Shown one piece after another: positions 8,890 through 16,419 of a stretch of DNA of 64,000 nucleotides (within the stretch, counting starts at the first letter, position 1; the number at the start of each line of letters is the position of its first letter). Under the pieces are notes generated by a model. It was not told the origin of the DNA. It saw only the letters and a list, made by a program, of their open reading frames with translations, and made no database searches. The position numbers and the translations under genes were made by a program. Origin of the DNA: Bin87 sp965197635 (GTDB taxonomy: Bacteria > Chloroflexota > Dehalococcoidia > Lucifugimonadales > UBA3495); the NCBI GenBank assembly GCA_965197635.1, contig CBDANN010000005.1, positions 124,001 to 188,000 on the forward strand, read 5' to 3'.

Positions 8890-9340
8890 GAGGAGGGTCT
8901 CGTCGCGTCATCGTGTTTAACCGGCTATTCTGGGACGCTCAATCGTAAGTGTCAATGCTAACCCACTGACATTATTTGAAATGAAAACGTATTGCGGTTC
9001 TCCAGGAAGCCAACTTACCCAGTGATTTAGAGGTCCACAAACTTGTCGATACAGATGCTGACGCAGACGAAGGAAGCAGGAAAGACGCACGCCAGCAAAG
9101 CCGAGAAAGCACGTGCGGAAAGAGTTGCGCGCCATAGTTTCTTAGATGGCGACTTCGCTCAGCCGTGCCACGTTCATCAGGCAACATTCCGTAGGCCCAG
9201 GTTGGCGGTCGGCCCACCGGGTCAGATGATCCGAAGTCGGGCAATCAGCCCATCAGTTTGGCCGACACCAGCTTGGCGCTATCCCGGTCTGGGTTGTTTG
9301 ATGCATCGACCGCCACGGGCGAAAAGCGGGCCCATGGTGT
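8890..9340. other. Intergenic, no gene seen
   Basis: No supported coding sequence between the MFS gene and the tandem repeat. A minus-strand frame continues out of the repeat array to 9245 but its sequence is not recognisable. Confidence 0.45.
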
Positions 9341-9718
9341 CAACCACGTAGGAATGCGCAACCACGTAGGAATGCGCAACCACGTAGGAATGCGCAACCA
9401 CGTAGGAATGCGCAACCACGTAGGAATGCGCAACCACGTAGGAATGCGCAACCACGTAGGAATGCGCAACCACGTAGGAATGCGCAACCACGTAGGAATG
9501 CGCAACCACGTAGGAATGCGCAACCACGTAGGAATGCGCAACCACGTAGGAATGCGCAACCACGTAGGAATGCGCAACCACGTAGGAATGCGCAACCACG
9601 TAGGAATGCGCAACCACGTAGGAATGCGCAACCACGTAGGAATGCGCAACCACGTAGGAATGCGCAACCACGTAGGAATACGCAACCACGTAGGAGTGCG
9701 CAACCACGTAGGAATGCG
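9341..9718. repeat. 18-bp tandem repeat array, 21 copies
   Basis: The unit CAACCACGTAGGAATGCG is repeated head to tail 21 times without spacers. All copies are identical except numbers 19 and 20, each with a single substitution in the GGAATG part. Because 18 is divisible by three and the unit lacks stops in most frames, it stays open in several frames on both strands. On the minus strand it reads (IPTWLR)n and is in frame with the transposase remnant at 9719-9930. It is not a CRISPR array: there are no spacers. Confidence 0.97.
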
Positions 9719-9930
9719 CAACTCCATGGCGCCCACTCGGGTGTCCTAAGCTCGGTTGCGATAGCCGTTGCGGTGGGTGGGCCGATACTGGTTGCGCTCC
9801 CCATGCTGGACGCCAATCCCCGCCGGCACCTGGGCGTCCATGATGTCCTCCGCCATCGCCCGCAAGGCTTCACGAAGGAAATCCACATCACCGTCCATGC
9901 TGCTGGCGTACCAGTTCCAAAAGGTGCCTG
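9719..9930 (-). pseudogene. IS256/Mutator-family transposase N-terminal remnant
   Basis: From the ATG at 9898 the minus strand reads GDVDFLREALRAMAEDIM, then HGERNQYRPTHRNGYRNRA, a TAG stop, and DTRVGAMELRIP, all in one frame. This is the conserved N-terminal block of IS256-type transposases (DFLREAL, HRNGYR.R.WDTRVG, ELRIPKLR), where the TAG replaces the usual Trp codon TGG. Just after ELRIP the sequence enters the 18-bp array and the rest of the transposase is missing. A frameshifted upstream extension (LLELVRQQHG) reaches about 9930. It is non-functional. Confidence 0.8.
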
Positions 9931-10044
9931 TTGTTATTGGCCACCGTGGTCTTCCTTGCTCTGGTTTATAGTAGTCCCGATCAGGATGACGCGGTGGCTA
10001 ACTTCATGCCACCCAGTTCCCGTTACACCACCCACGGGGATTTT

Positions 10045-10096
10045 ACCTCCAAAATCGAGGCCTGATAAACCAGACCACCTAATACGGAACGCTACC
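10045..10096 (+). mobile_element. 3' end of an unassigned IS (solo remnant)
   Basis: Closely matches 40903-40953: coding end LQNRGLINQTT with stop, followed by the terminal sequence ending CGGAACGCTACC. Only the last ~50 bases of the element survive here. The 17 terminal bases are the exact inverse of 1046-1062. Confidence 0.7.
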
Positions 10097-10113
10097 CATG
10101 GCGCGGCGTTTCC

Positions 10114-10143
10114 TTGACACTCCAACCTGCCAGCGGGTAGTAT
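10114..10143 (+). promoter_or_regulatory. Putative sigma-70-type promoter
   Basis: TTGACA at 10114-10119 and TAGTAT at 10138-10143 with an 18-base spacer. It lies about 120 bases before the DUF1800 start, just after the IS end, and probably drives the DUF1800-DUF1501-NHL operon. Confidence 0.5.
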
Positions 10144-10264
10144 GCGGCTATCTGCCGGGGGTTCCCCATACCCGCGCCGATTGGCCTATGGATCAGCGGG
10201 AAACCGTCGGAAACAGCCCCCGAAACGGTCGAAACCGTCAGCCCACCACCAGGAGGTACACGTT

Positions 10265-11671
10265 ATGCCCACCAACCAGGAAATTGCCCAGATGGCGCAC
10301 CTGATGCGTCGGGCCGGCTTCGGCGCCACCTACGCCGAGCTGGAACAGCGCGCCGCCGACGGCTACGAGGCCACGGTCGAAGATCTGCTCAATCCCGAGG
10401 CCCAGCCCGACTTGGAAATGGACATCCTCGAGCGCTACTTCGTTGATTGGAAAGAGATGAACGCGCTGGAAATCAACCAGTCTTATCTCACCTACCGCAT
10501 GATTAACACCAAGCGGCCCTTGCAGGAAAAGGTCGCCCTCTTCTGGCACGGCATCCTCTGCACCGGCAACTCCAAGTGCGAGCATGGCCGCCAGATCCAG
10601 CTCCAGCTGGATATGTTCCGCGAGAAGGGGATGGGGAACTTCGATGGAATATTGAAGGGCCTGTCCCGCGACCCGGCCATGGTGTTCTACCTGGACAACT
10701 GCATGAGCCACAAGGGTTCCATCAACGAGAACTGGGGCCGCGAATTGCTGGAGCTGTTCTCCCTGGGCGTCGGCATGGATGGCCAGGCCAACTACTCCGA
10801 GGACGACGTCAAGGAAGCGGCCCGCGCCTTCACCGGCTGGACCATCACCAACGCCGTCCCACGCTACCCCTACGGTCGCTACGAAGCCGGCTTCATCTAC
10901 AACCCCTACGACCACGATGAAGACGAAAAGACCTTCCTCGGCGAGACCGGCAACTTCAACGGCGACGACATCGTTGACATCATCGCCCGTCAGCCTGCCG
11001 CCGCCCGCTTCGTCTCCCGCCACCTCTACAACTTCTTCGTCGCCGACGAAGTGCAGGTGCCGGCCTGGCAGAACACGCCGCCACGAGACCCGGAAGCCAT
11101 CGCCCTGCTGGAGCAGACCTACTTCGATTCCGGCTACAACCTCACCGCCATGCTGCGCGTTATGTTCAACTCCGACTTCTTCAAGAACGCGCGCTTCGAG
11201 AAGGTGAAGAGCCCCACCGAAGTGGTCATCGGCACGATGCGGCTGGTGCAGGACTTCACGTCGCCCAAGCTGGGCCTCAACCCGCTGGCCAACAACATCC
11301 GCTACATGGGGCAAGATCTGATGAACCCACCCACCGTGGAGGGCTGGCACACTGGCGCCGAGTGGATTGACTCCGGCACCCTAGTGGAGCGCATCAACTT
11401 CGCCGCCGACCAGGTTGGCAACACCAGCCTGCCTGGCATCCAGGACATCGTATCCCGCCTGGGCAGCGAGGAAGTGGCCGGCGCCGAGAACATCGTTGAC
11501 CGCTGCCTGGAAATGGTCGGCGCCTACGAGTTGGCCCCGGAGACCCGCGCCCAGCTGATTGACTACGCCAGCAGCAACGGCAACCCGGCCATCGGCACGC
11601 CGGAATACTCAGAGACCATCGCCCAGACGCTGCAGCTCATTGTCAGCACCCAGGAGTACCAGTTCGCCTAA
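10265..11671 (+). CDS. DUF1800 family protein
   Basis: 468-residue DUF1800 protein. The start is the ATG at 10265, preceded by AGGAGG with eight-base spacing; a longer frame from 10142 lacks a site. Typical features are the N-terminal HLMRRAGFGAT, FWHGILCTG, ENWGRELLELFSLGVG and a C-terminal PPTVEGWHTG segment. DUF1800 genes are commonly followed by DUF1501 genes, as here (12219-13352). The function is not established; the pair is often associated with exported or surface-associated systems. No clear signal peptide is visible here. Cotranscription with the downstream genes is likely from spacing and shared strand. Confidence 0.9.
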   Translation: MPTNQEIAQMAHLMRRAGFGATYAELEQRAADGYEATVEDLLNPEAQPDLEMDILERYFVDWKEMNALEINQSYLTYRMINTKRPLQEKVALFWHGILCTGNSKCEHGRQIQLQLDMFREKGMGNFDGILKGLSRDPAMVFYLDNCMSHKGSINENWGRELLELFSLGVGMDGQANYSEDDVKEAARAFTGWTITNAVPRYPYGRYEAGFIYNPYDHDEDEKTFLGETGNFNGDDIVDIIARQPAAARFVSRHLYNFFVADEVQVPAWQNTPPRDPEAIALLEQTYFDSGYNLTAMLRVMFNSDFFKNARFEKVKSPTEVVIGTMRLVQDFTSPKLGLNPLANNIRYMGQDLMNPPTVEGWHTGAEWIDSGTLVERINFAADQVGNTSLPGIQDIVSRLGSEEVAGAENIVDRCLEMVGAYELAPETRAQLIDYASSNGNPAIGTPEYSETIAQTLQLIVSTQEYQFA

Positions 11672-11720
11672 CCGTCGCCTTTCCAAGGCAGCCTGCCATC
11701 CGCGTCGCCGAGAGCAAGCG

Positions 11721-11921
11721 ATGACCACGCGACAGGATAAACTGGAGAACAGCCTACGGATCAGTGTTCCCAACGTTTCCGCCAGAGCGCTACCCTGGTA
11801 TCTGACCGTCTTCACCGCTATCACTGCCTACCTGACCGTGACGAACACACTGTTTGTCGTCGTGACGGAAAAGATTAGTGGATGGCAGGGGTACAGTACA
11901 TCGCCACCGGCGAAATGCTGA
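11721..11921 (+). CDS. Small hypothetical membrane protein
   Basis: 66 residues with one strong hydrophobic segment (YLTVFTAITAYLTVTNTLFV, about residues 28-47) after a charged N-terminus. It lies between DUF1800 and DUF1501 on the same strand. The next small frame (11882-12154) overlaps its end by 40 bases in another frame. The two together resemble one protein with an N-terminal membrane helix and a charged tail, so a frameshift between them is possible. No function is recognised. Confidence 0.45.
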   Translation: MTTRQDKLENSLRISVPNVSARALPWYLTVFTAITAYLTVTNTLFVVVTEKISGWQGYSTSPPAKC

Positions 11922-12154
11922 AGGCAGGCGGAGTAGCGCTCATCGCATCGCCCATTATGGTGGAGGCAGGAAGAGTGGTTATCGCAGAAATCTGGCGTGA
12001 ACGCCGCGAACGTAGAGCCCGCGAGGAAGGTATTGCAGAAGGTGAACAACGCAACCATCTCCGTTGGGAAGAATGGAACCAACGCCGCGAAGAAGCTGAG
12101 GCCAAAGGCGAACCTTTTACCGAGCCTCCGCCGCGCCTGGAAAACCCAGAATAA
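11882..12154 (+). CDS. Small hypothetical protein with charged tail
   Basis: 90 residues: a short hydrophobic N-terminal part, then a highly charged, Arg/Glu-rich segment (EIWRERRERRAREEGIAEGE) predicted to be helical, ending FTEPPPRLENPE. It overlaps the preceding small frame by 40 bases. The start is uncertain because no ribosome binding site is obvious, and it may be the C-terminal half of a single frameshifted gene beginning at 11721. It has no recognised domain. Its position inside the DUF1800-DUF1501 operon is the only clue to function. Confidence 0.45.
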   Translation: MAGVQYIATGEMLKAGGVALIASPIMVEAGRVVIAEIWRERRERRAREEGIAEGEQRNHLRWEEWNQRREEAEAKGEPFTEPPPRLENPE

Positions 12155-12218
12155 TCCGATGCGGGCATCGGGCTGAACCGCCATGCCCCCATCGGATCGA
12201 ACCGCAAGGAGTTACAAA

Positions 12219-13352
12219 ATGACCGCTACCAAGAAAGACCCGGTGCTGGTGGTGCTCCAGCTTTCCGGCGGCAACGACGCCATTAATACGCTGGTGCCTC
12301 ACGGCGACCCGCTGTATTACGACAACCGGCCCTCGGTTCGCGTGCCCGAAGGCCAGGCGCTGGACCTGGACGGCTACGCCGGCCTTAACCCCAACATGGG
12401 CCCCCTGAAGCGGCTTTACGATGAGGGCAAGGTCGCCGTCATCCAGGGTGTGGGCTATCCCAACCCCAACCGCAGCCACTTCCGCAGCATGGACATCTGG
12501 CACACCTGCGAGCCTGACAAGCAGGGCACCGAGGGCTGGCTGGGCCGCGCCATCCGCGAAATCGACCCCCACAAGGAAAACGTGCTGACCGGCGTGAACT
12601 TTGGCCGCGGCCTCCCCCGCGCCCTGGCCGCCCCCGGCGTGCCCGTTGCCTCTGTCGGCAACCTGGCCACCTACGGCGTGCTCACCGGCATCGATGCCGA
12701 TGACCAGCGCACCGAGGCCCTGGACATCTTCTCCAAGATGTACTCCCCGACCATCGGCCGCAGCTCGGTGGTGGACTACCTGTCGCAGACCGGCATGGAC
12801 GCCCTGAAAGGCGCCGACATCCTGAGCACCGCGCCCGAGATGTACAGCTCCAGCGTGGAGTACGGCGGCGACGTGGTTGCCCAGTACATGAAGAACATCG
12901 CCCAGGTGCATCTGGCCGGCTTCGGCACCCGCATCCTGTACACCACCGCTCCTTACAACAGCTTCGACACCCATGCCGGCGAGTTGGCCGCCCACGCCAG
13001 CCTGTGGACGAACACCTCCAACGCCATCTCCGACTTCATGGACGACCTGCGCGAGCACGACGCCAGCGACAACGTAACGCTGCTGGTCTTCACCGAGTTC
13101 GGCCGCCGGGTGCATGACAACGGCTCCGGCACCGACCACGGTAGTGGCGGCGTGGCCTTCGTCGTGGGCAACAACGTGAAGGGCGGCATGTACGGCGAAT
13201 ATCCCTCGCTGGAGGCCGACAAACTGCTGGAAGGCGACCTGCATTTCAGCAACGACTTCCGCAGCATCTACTCCGACCTGCTGGAAAACTGGATGGGTCT
13301 GGACGCCCAGCCGTTGGTCAACGGGACCTTCGAGAAGTTCAACCTCATCTAG
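12219..13352 (+). CDS. DUF1501 family protein
   Basis: 377-residue DUF1501 (alkaline-phosphatase/sulfatase-like fold) protein. Conserved segments include VLQLSGGNDAINTLVP at the N-terminus, PNPNRSHFRSMDIWHTCEPD, SFDTHAGELAAH and FTEFGRRVHDNGSGTDHGSG; the DTH and TDHG metal-ligand-like motifs are present. The start is the ATG at 12219, with AAGGAG seven bases upstream. Unlike many family members it lacks a twin-arginine signal in this reading, so it may remain cytosolic or the signal was lost. It is the partner of the DUF1800 gene upstream, and an NHL-repeat gene follows 76 bases later. Confidence 0.9.
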   Translation: MTATKKDPVLVVLQLSGGNDAINTLVPHGDPLYYDNRPSVRVPEGQALDLDGYAGLNPNMGPLKRLYDEGKVAVIQGVGYPNPNRSHFRSMDIWHTCEPDKQGTEGWLGRAIREIDPHKENVLTGVNFGRGLPRALAAPGVPVASVGNLATYGVLTGIDADDQRTEALDIFSKMYSPTIGRSSVVDYLSQTGMDALKGADILSTAPEMYSSSVEYGGDVVAQYMKNIAQVHLAGFGTRILYTTAPYNSFDTHAGELAAHASLWTNTSNAISDFMDDLREHDASDNVTLLVFTEFGRRVHDNGSGTDHGSGGVAFVVGNNVKGGMYGEYPSLEADKLLEGDLHFSNDFRSIYSDLLENWMGLDAQPLVNGTFEKFNLI

Positions 13353-13359
13353 ACCTCGC

Positions 13360-13387
13360 GTAGGGGCGAATGATTATTCGCCCCTAC
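13360..13387. repeat. Palindromic repeat GTAGGGGCGAAT family
   Basis: Perfect 12-bp stem GTAGGGGCGAAT with a four-base loop. Another perfect copy of the stem occurs at 29846-29873 and relatives at 21810-21831, 29901-29928 and 63198-63232, all intergenic. It could act as a transcript-stabilising or terminating hairpin between DUF1501 and the NHL gene. Confidence 0.8.
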
Positions 13388-13428
13388 TACCACCCAACCC
13401 GCCATCCGTGCAAACGGAGGAATGCTTT

Positions 13429-14502
13429 ATGACCACTACCATCCAGCGCACAGGAATGCCGACCATCGACATTTCCCTGCAGTACAGTCATACCATCGGC
13501 AGGGCTGAGTTCTCCGGGCCGGGCTTCCGCAACCCTACCGCCATGGCCCGCGGCGAGGATGACGTGATGTACGTCGCCAACCGCTCCTATGACTACCGGC
13601 CCGACGGCAAGCGCATCACCATGTGTACTGTCGGCGAGGAGTTCATCAGCGAGTTCGCCAAGGGCGTCTTCGAGCAGGGCGACGGCGAGGCCGTGTCCAC
13701 CGACGGCGCCCTCATCTGGCCCACCGCCATCACTGTCGGTCCGCACGGCAACGTGTACCTGGCGGACGAGTACCTGAACCGCATCAGCATCTACTCTCCC
13801 GACGGCGAGTACCTCACCAAGTGGGAGCGCCCCGGCGACGGCGACGGCCAATGGGACAAGCCCAGCGGCCTCGTTTTCGGCGCCAACGACATCCTCTATC
13901 TGGTCGATAGCTCCAACCACCGCGTGCAGATGCTCTCCGCTGACGGCGAGTATCTCGGACAGTGGGGCGAACAAGGCTCGGGCCCCGGCCAGTTCAATAT
14001 GCCCTTCGGCATTGAGACTGACCAGAGTGGGAACGTGTACGTCGCCGACTGGCGCAACGACCGCATCCAGAAGTTCACCGCCGACGGCAAATTCGTCATG
14101 GAGTTCGGTCACACCGGTGACGGCCCCGGCCAGTTCAACCGTCCTACCGACGTGGCGGTTGACAACGATGGAGCCATCTACGTCGCCGACTGGAACAACG
14201 ACCGGATGCAGGCGTTCCATCCCGACGGCTCCTTCGCCGCCATGACCTACGGCGAGGGCAGCATGTCTACGTGGGGCAAAACCAAGGTTGACGCCAACCC
14301 CGAAATGTGGGAAGAGCGCAAAATTGCTCAGGGCGTCGAGCGCGAAAAGTTGTTCTGGGGTCCCATCGCCGTCGAATGCGACGATGAAGGCCGCATCTTC
14401 GTCGTGGAAACCGCTCGCTCCCGGATCCAGGTCTTCAACAAGCAGGACTCCGTCTTCTACGGAGTGAACGAGCGCGTCTCGGGAGGCGGTGGTCGGCTGT
14501 AG
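13429..14502 (+). CDS. NHL-repeat beta-propeller protein
   Basis: 357 residues made largely of NHL repeats, seen as recurring blocks such as GPGQFNMPFGIETDQSGN, VYVADWRNDRIQKF and GPGQFNRPTDVAVDNDG, each about 45 residues, giving a six-bladed propeller. The start is the ATG at 13429 with GGAGG eight bases upstream. There is no signal peptide or membrane segment, so it is predicted soluble unless exported by an unknown route. NHL propellers act as binding scaffolds or peptidyl-alpha-hydroxyglycine lyase-like enzymes; nothing identifies a catalytic site. It is the last gene of the DUF1800 operon, followed by a hairpin at 14529. Confidence 0.88.
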   Translation: MTTTIQRTGMPTIDISLQYSHTIGRAEFSGPGFRNPTAMARGEDDVMYVANRSYDYRPDGKRITMCTVGEEFISEFAKGVFEQGDGEAVSTDGALIWPTAITVGPHGNVYLADEYLNRISIYSPDGEYLTKWERPGDGDGQWDKPSGLVFGANDILYLVDSSNHRVQMLSADGEYLGQWGEQGSGPGQFNMPFGIETDQSGNVYVADWRNDRIQKFTADGKFVMEFGHTGDGPGQFNRPTDVAVDNDGAIYVADWNNDRMQAFHPDGSFAAMTYGEGSMSTWGKTKVDANPEMWEERKIAQGVEREKLFWGPIAVECDDEGRIFVVETARSRIQVFNKQDSVFYGVNERVSGGGGRL

Positions 14503-14528
14503 GCCAACTGAACGTCTGGCCGCAACGC

Positions 14529-14557
14529 GGGGGCGGGTCGATTGATCCGTCCCCTTT
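14529..14557 (+). terminator. Likely terminator after the NHL gene
   Basis: GGGGGCGGGTC and GATCCGTCCCC form an 11-bp stem allowing G-T pairs, with a GATT loop, followed by TTT. It lies 27 bases after the NHL stop codon. Confidence 0.5.
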
Positions 14558-14643
14558 GCGTAAACTGCGCCGACTCCACAACCGTTACCAGCAAATACGT
14601 CTAATGACGCGATTGTGGCACTCTGACGCCAGCCCGCACATGA

Positions 14644-14652
14644 TGTTATACT
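14644..14652 (+). promoter_or_regulatory. Extended -10 promoter of the fur-like gene
   Basis: TGTTATACT matches an extended -10 element (TGnTATACT) and lies 33 bases before the GTG start at 14686. No good -35 hexamer is seen. Confidence 0.4.
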
Positions 14653-14685
14653 GTCTCCCGGATATACTTCGTTGAGGGTTCCATA

Positions 14686-15114
14686 GTGACCACCCAGGAA
14701 CATCTGGTCGCCAGGCTGAAGCCTCTGGGCATCCGCCTGACACCCCAACGCCTTGCCATCGCCGAGGTGGTGGTGAACTCTGCTGATCACCCCACCGTCC
14801 GAGAGATATTTGAGCGGGTGCGGGATTTCTTCCCGTATGTAACGCTGGCGACAGTGTATTCGACCCTGGGCGTGCTGGAGCAGGCCGGCATCGTCCGCGA
14901 ATTGCCCTTTCAGAAGCAGTCGCGATACGACGCCAACCTCTCGCCTCACGCCAACCTGGTATGCCTGGGCTGCGGCGCCGTGGTGGACGCCGACGTGGGA
15001 CAGGAAAGGGTGGCTGAACTCGAGCAGGCCATCGGCCAGAACACCGACTTTCGCATCTCTTCCCAGCGGGTCGATTTCTACGGCTATTGCGAAGGTTGCG
15101 CCCGCAATAACTGA
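14686..15114 (+). CDS. Fur/PerR-family transcriptional regulator
   Basis: 142-residue ferric-uptake-regulator family protein. The winged-helix DNA-binding domain spans about residues 1-80 (IRLTPQRLAIAEVVV, HPTVREIFERVRDFFPYVTLATVYSTLGVLEQAGIV). The metal-binding C-terminal part has HANLVCLGCG and CEGCA, two CxxC pairs for a structural zinc. It starts with GTG, preceded by GAGGG. Such regulators sense iron, peroxide or zinc; the short C-terminal domain and Asp/His arrangement are closer to PerR than to classical Fur, but this is inference. A vWA gene follows 30 bases later. Confidence 0.9.
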   Translation: MTTQEHLVARLKPLGIRLTPQRLAIAEVVVNSADHPTVREIFERVRDFFPYVTLATVYSTLGVLEQAGIVRELPFQKQSRYDANLSPHANLVCLGCGAVVDADVGQERVAELEQAIGQNTDFRISSQRVDFYGYCEGCARNN

Positions 15115-15144
15115 CCGAACCCGACCAGCACGAGGTGGTTTGCA

Positions 15145-16323
15145 GTGGCTACGTACTACATCAGTTACGGCGAGCCGGAATCGCGTTTCAACTGGCGGAC
15201 GTTATTGCTCATCCTGTTGGGCCTGTTGGCACTGGCAATTCTGGCAGGGATCGCTTACGGCATCTTTCTGCTGGTGACCGGCGAGGATGATTCCGGGATC
15301 GTGGCTCCCGCCAACGCCTCCGAAGGCGTCCCACTTGCCGAGGCCTTACCTGCTCTCTTTGATGACGACACCAATACCGTCTTTCTCGTAGACAATAGTA
15401 AGACCATCAGCGGCAGCCTGTCGGTGGTTCAGCAAGCGTTGCTGGCCGTGGTGTTGCCCTATGCCGACCCGAATGCTGGTCGGCCGGCGAAGAATAGCAT
15501 GGCGTCGCTGGCCCTCTTTACTGATGTCCCTGAACCGTTCCCGGAACTGGCATCACTGGAGTCACTGGAAATATCCACCAAATGGCTGCATACGGTGGAT
15601 ACTCTGAATACGATAGACCGGCCAGCTTATATTTACGACGCAGTTGGCGCGGCTCACGACGCGCTCGTCTTCCATGGTGACACCGAGCGGGATAACGTGA
15701 TTGTGCTGTTGACCGACGGCGGCGACGGCGGGTTCGCTATAGTCGATCCGGCCCGGGCTGAGCTCTGCGGGCCGGGCATCGAGCGCGCGCCGGGAGAAGT
15801 GTGCAATCCGGTATTCGAAACAATCACCATTAATCCCGCCGGGCTGGTGCCTTGTCCCCAGGATATGGCGGTGCGTCCCGGGGAAGTGTGCGACCCGGTG
15901 TCGGTTGCCACTGTCGGCGAGACTATCACTGCCTACCATCCGGTCCACCCTGATGAGGTTGAGCCCTGCCCCGCGGAGCTGGGAGGCCCAAGCAACGCCT
16001 GCGTCGACATCATTACCGGCTACCAACCCTTCCATCCCGATGCGGTGCAGACTTGTCCCGCGGCGCTGGATGAGCCGGGCAAGGCATGCGTCGAGTTTAC
16101 GAGCAAACTTACCCAGGATGAACTGCTGGCAATACTGGTGAGCAGCGAGGTGCATAACCTGAAGGTGCATACCATCGGACTGGGTGAGGAAGCCGATCAC
16201 GATGTCCTGAAGCTGCTGGCCGAGGCCACCGGAGGCGAGTACGTATATGCGGACGCATCCAGCGTCTCTGCTATGAACCTCTACGGCGTTTTCGCCGGGT
16301 CTCGTTTAATGTCCTCACCGTAA
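15145..16323 (+). CDS. Membrane-anchored von Willebrand factor A protein with Cys-rich insert
   Basis: 392 residues. A transmembrane segment at about residues 19-46 anchors the protein; the rest should be extracytoplasmic. The vWA domain begins VFLVDNSKTISG (a variant of the DxSxS metal site, Asp83), continues with VIVLLTDGGDGG (about 187-196) and ends VHTIGLGEEADHDVLKLLAEATGG. Between the last two, about residues 205-322, lies an insert of four related units each with two cysteines, such as CPQDMAVRPGEVC, CPAELGGPSNAC and CPAALDEPGKAC. It starts at a GTG with AGGTGG upstream. Role unknown; likely ligand or matrix binding at the cell surface. Confidence 0.82.
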   Translation: MATYYISYGEPESRFNWRTLLLILLGLLALAILAGIAYGIFLLVTGEDDSGIVAPANASEGVPLAEALPALFDDDTNTVFLVDNSKTISGSLSVVQQALLAVVLPYADPNAGRPAKNSMASLALFTDVPEPFPELASLESLEISTKWLHTVDTLNTIDRPAYIYDAVGAAHDALVFHGDTERDNVIVLLTDGGDGGFAIVDPARAELCGPGIERAPGEVCNPVFETITINPAGLVPCPQDMAVRPGEVCDPVSVATVGETITAYHPVHPDEVEPCPAELGGPSNACVDIITGYQPFHPDAVQTCPAALDEPGKACVEFTSKLTQDELLAILVSSEVHNLKVHTIGLGEEADHDVLKLLAEATGGEYVYADASSVSAMNLYGVFAGSRLMSSP

Positions 16324-16419
16324 TGCTGTGGCGGGAACCATCAGCTCTGTCCTGCCAACGCCGGTGACAGGTGAGGGAAACGCCGTCTCTGCCGAGCGCT
16401 AAACATTAGGCGCCCCCAA

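Noticed and set aside
9341..9718. CRISPR array
   Set aside because: The 18-bp units are directly adjacent with no spacers, and no cas genes are present.
9768..9771. Recoding of the TAG inside the IS256 remnant (for example as pyrrolysine)
   Set aside because: The usual residue there is Trp (TGG), one substitution away from TAG, and the rest of the gene is destroyed, so simple decay explains it.
9245..9891. Long repeat proteins (NHVGMR, FLRGCA, VVAHSY and IPTWLR repeats) in several frames
   Set aside because: All follow from a tandem unit whose length is divisible by three and that lacks stops; apart from the IS256 remnant the flanks show no family, start or ribosome binding site.
12117..13244. 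A 375-residue minus-strand ORF over the DUF1501 gene
   Set aside because: Antisense shadow; Val/Gly/His-rich sequence without domain signatures.
13387..14949. A 520-residue minus-strand ORF over the NHL and fur genes
   Set aside because: Antisense shadow of two well-supported plus-strand genes with ribosome binding sites and conserved motifs.
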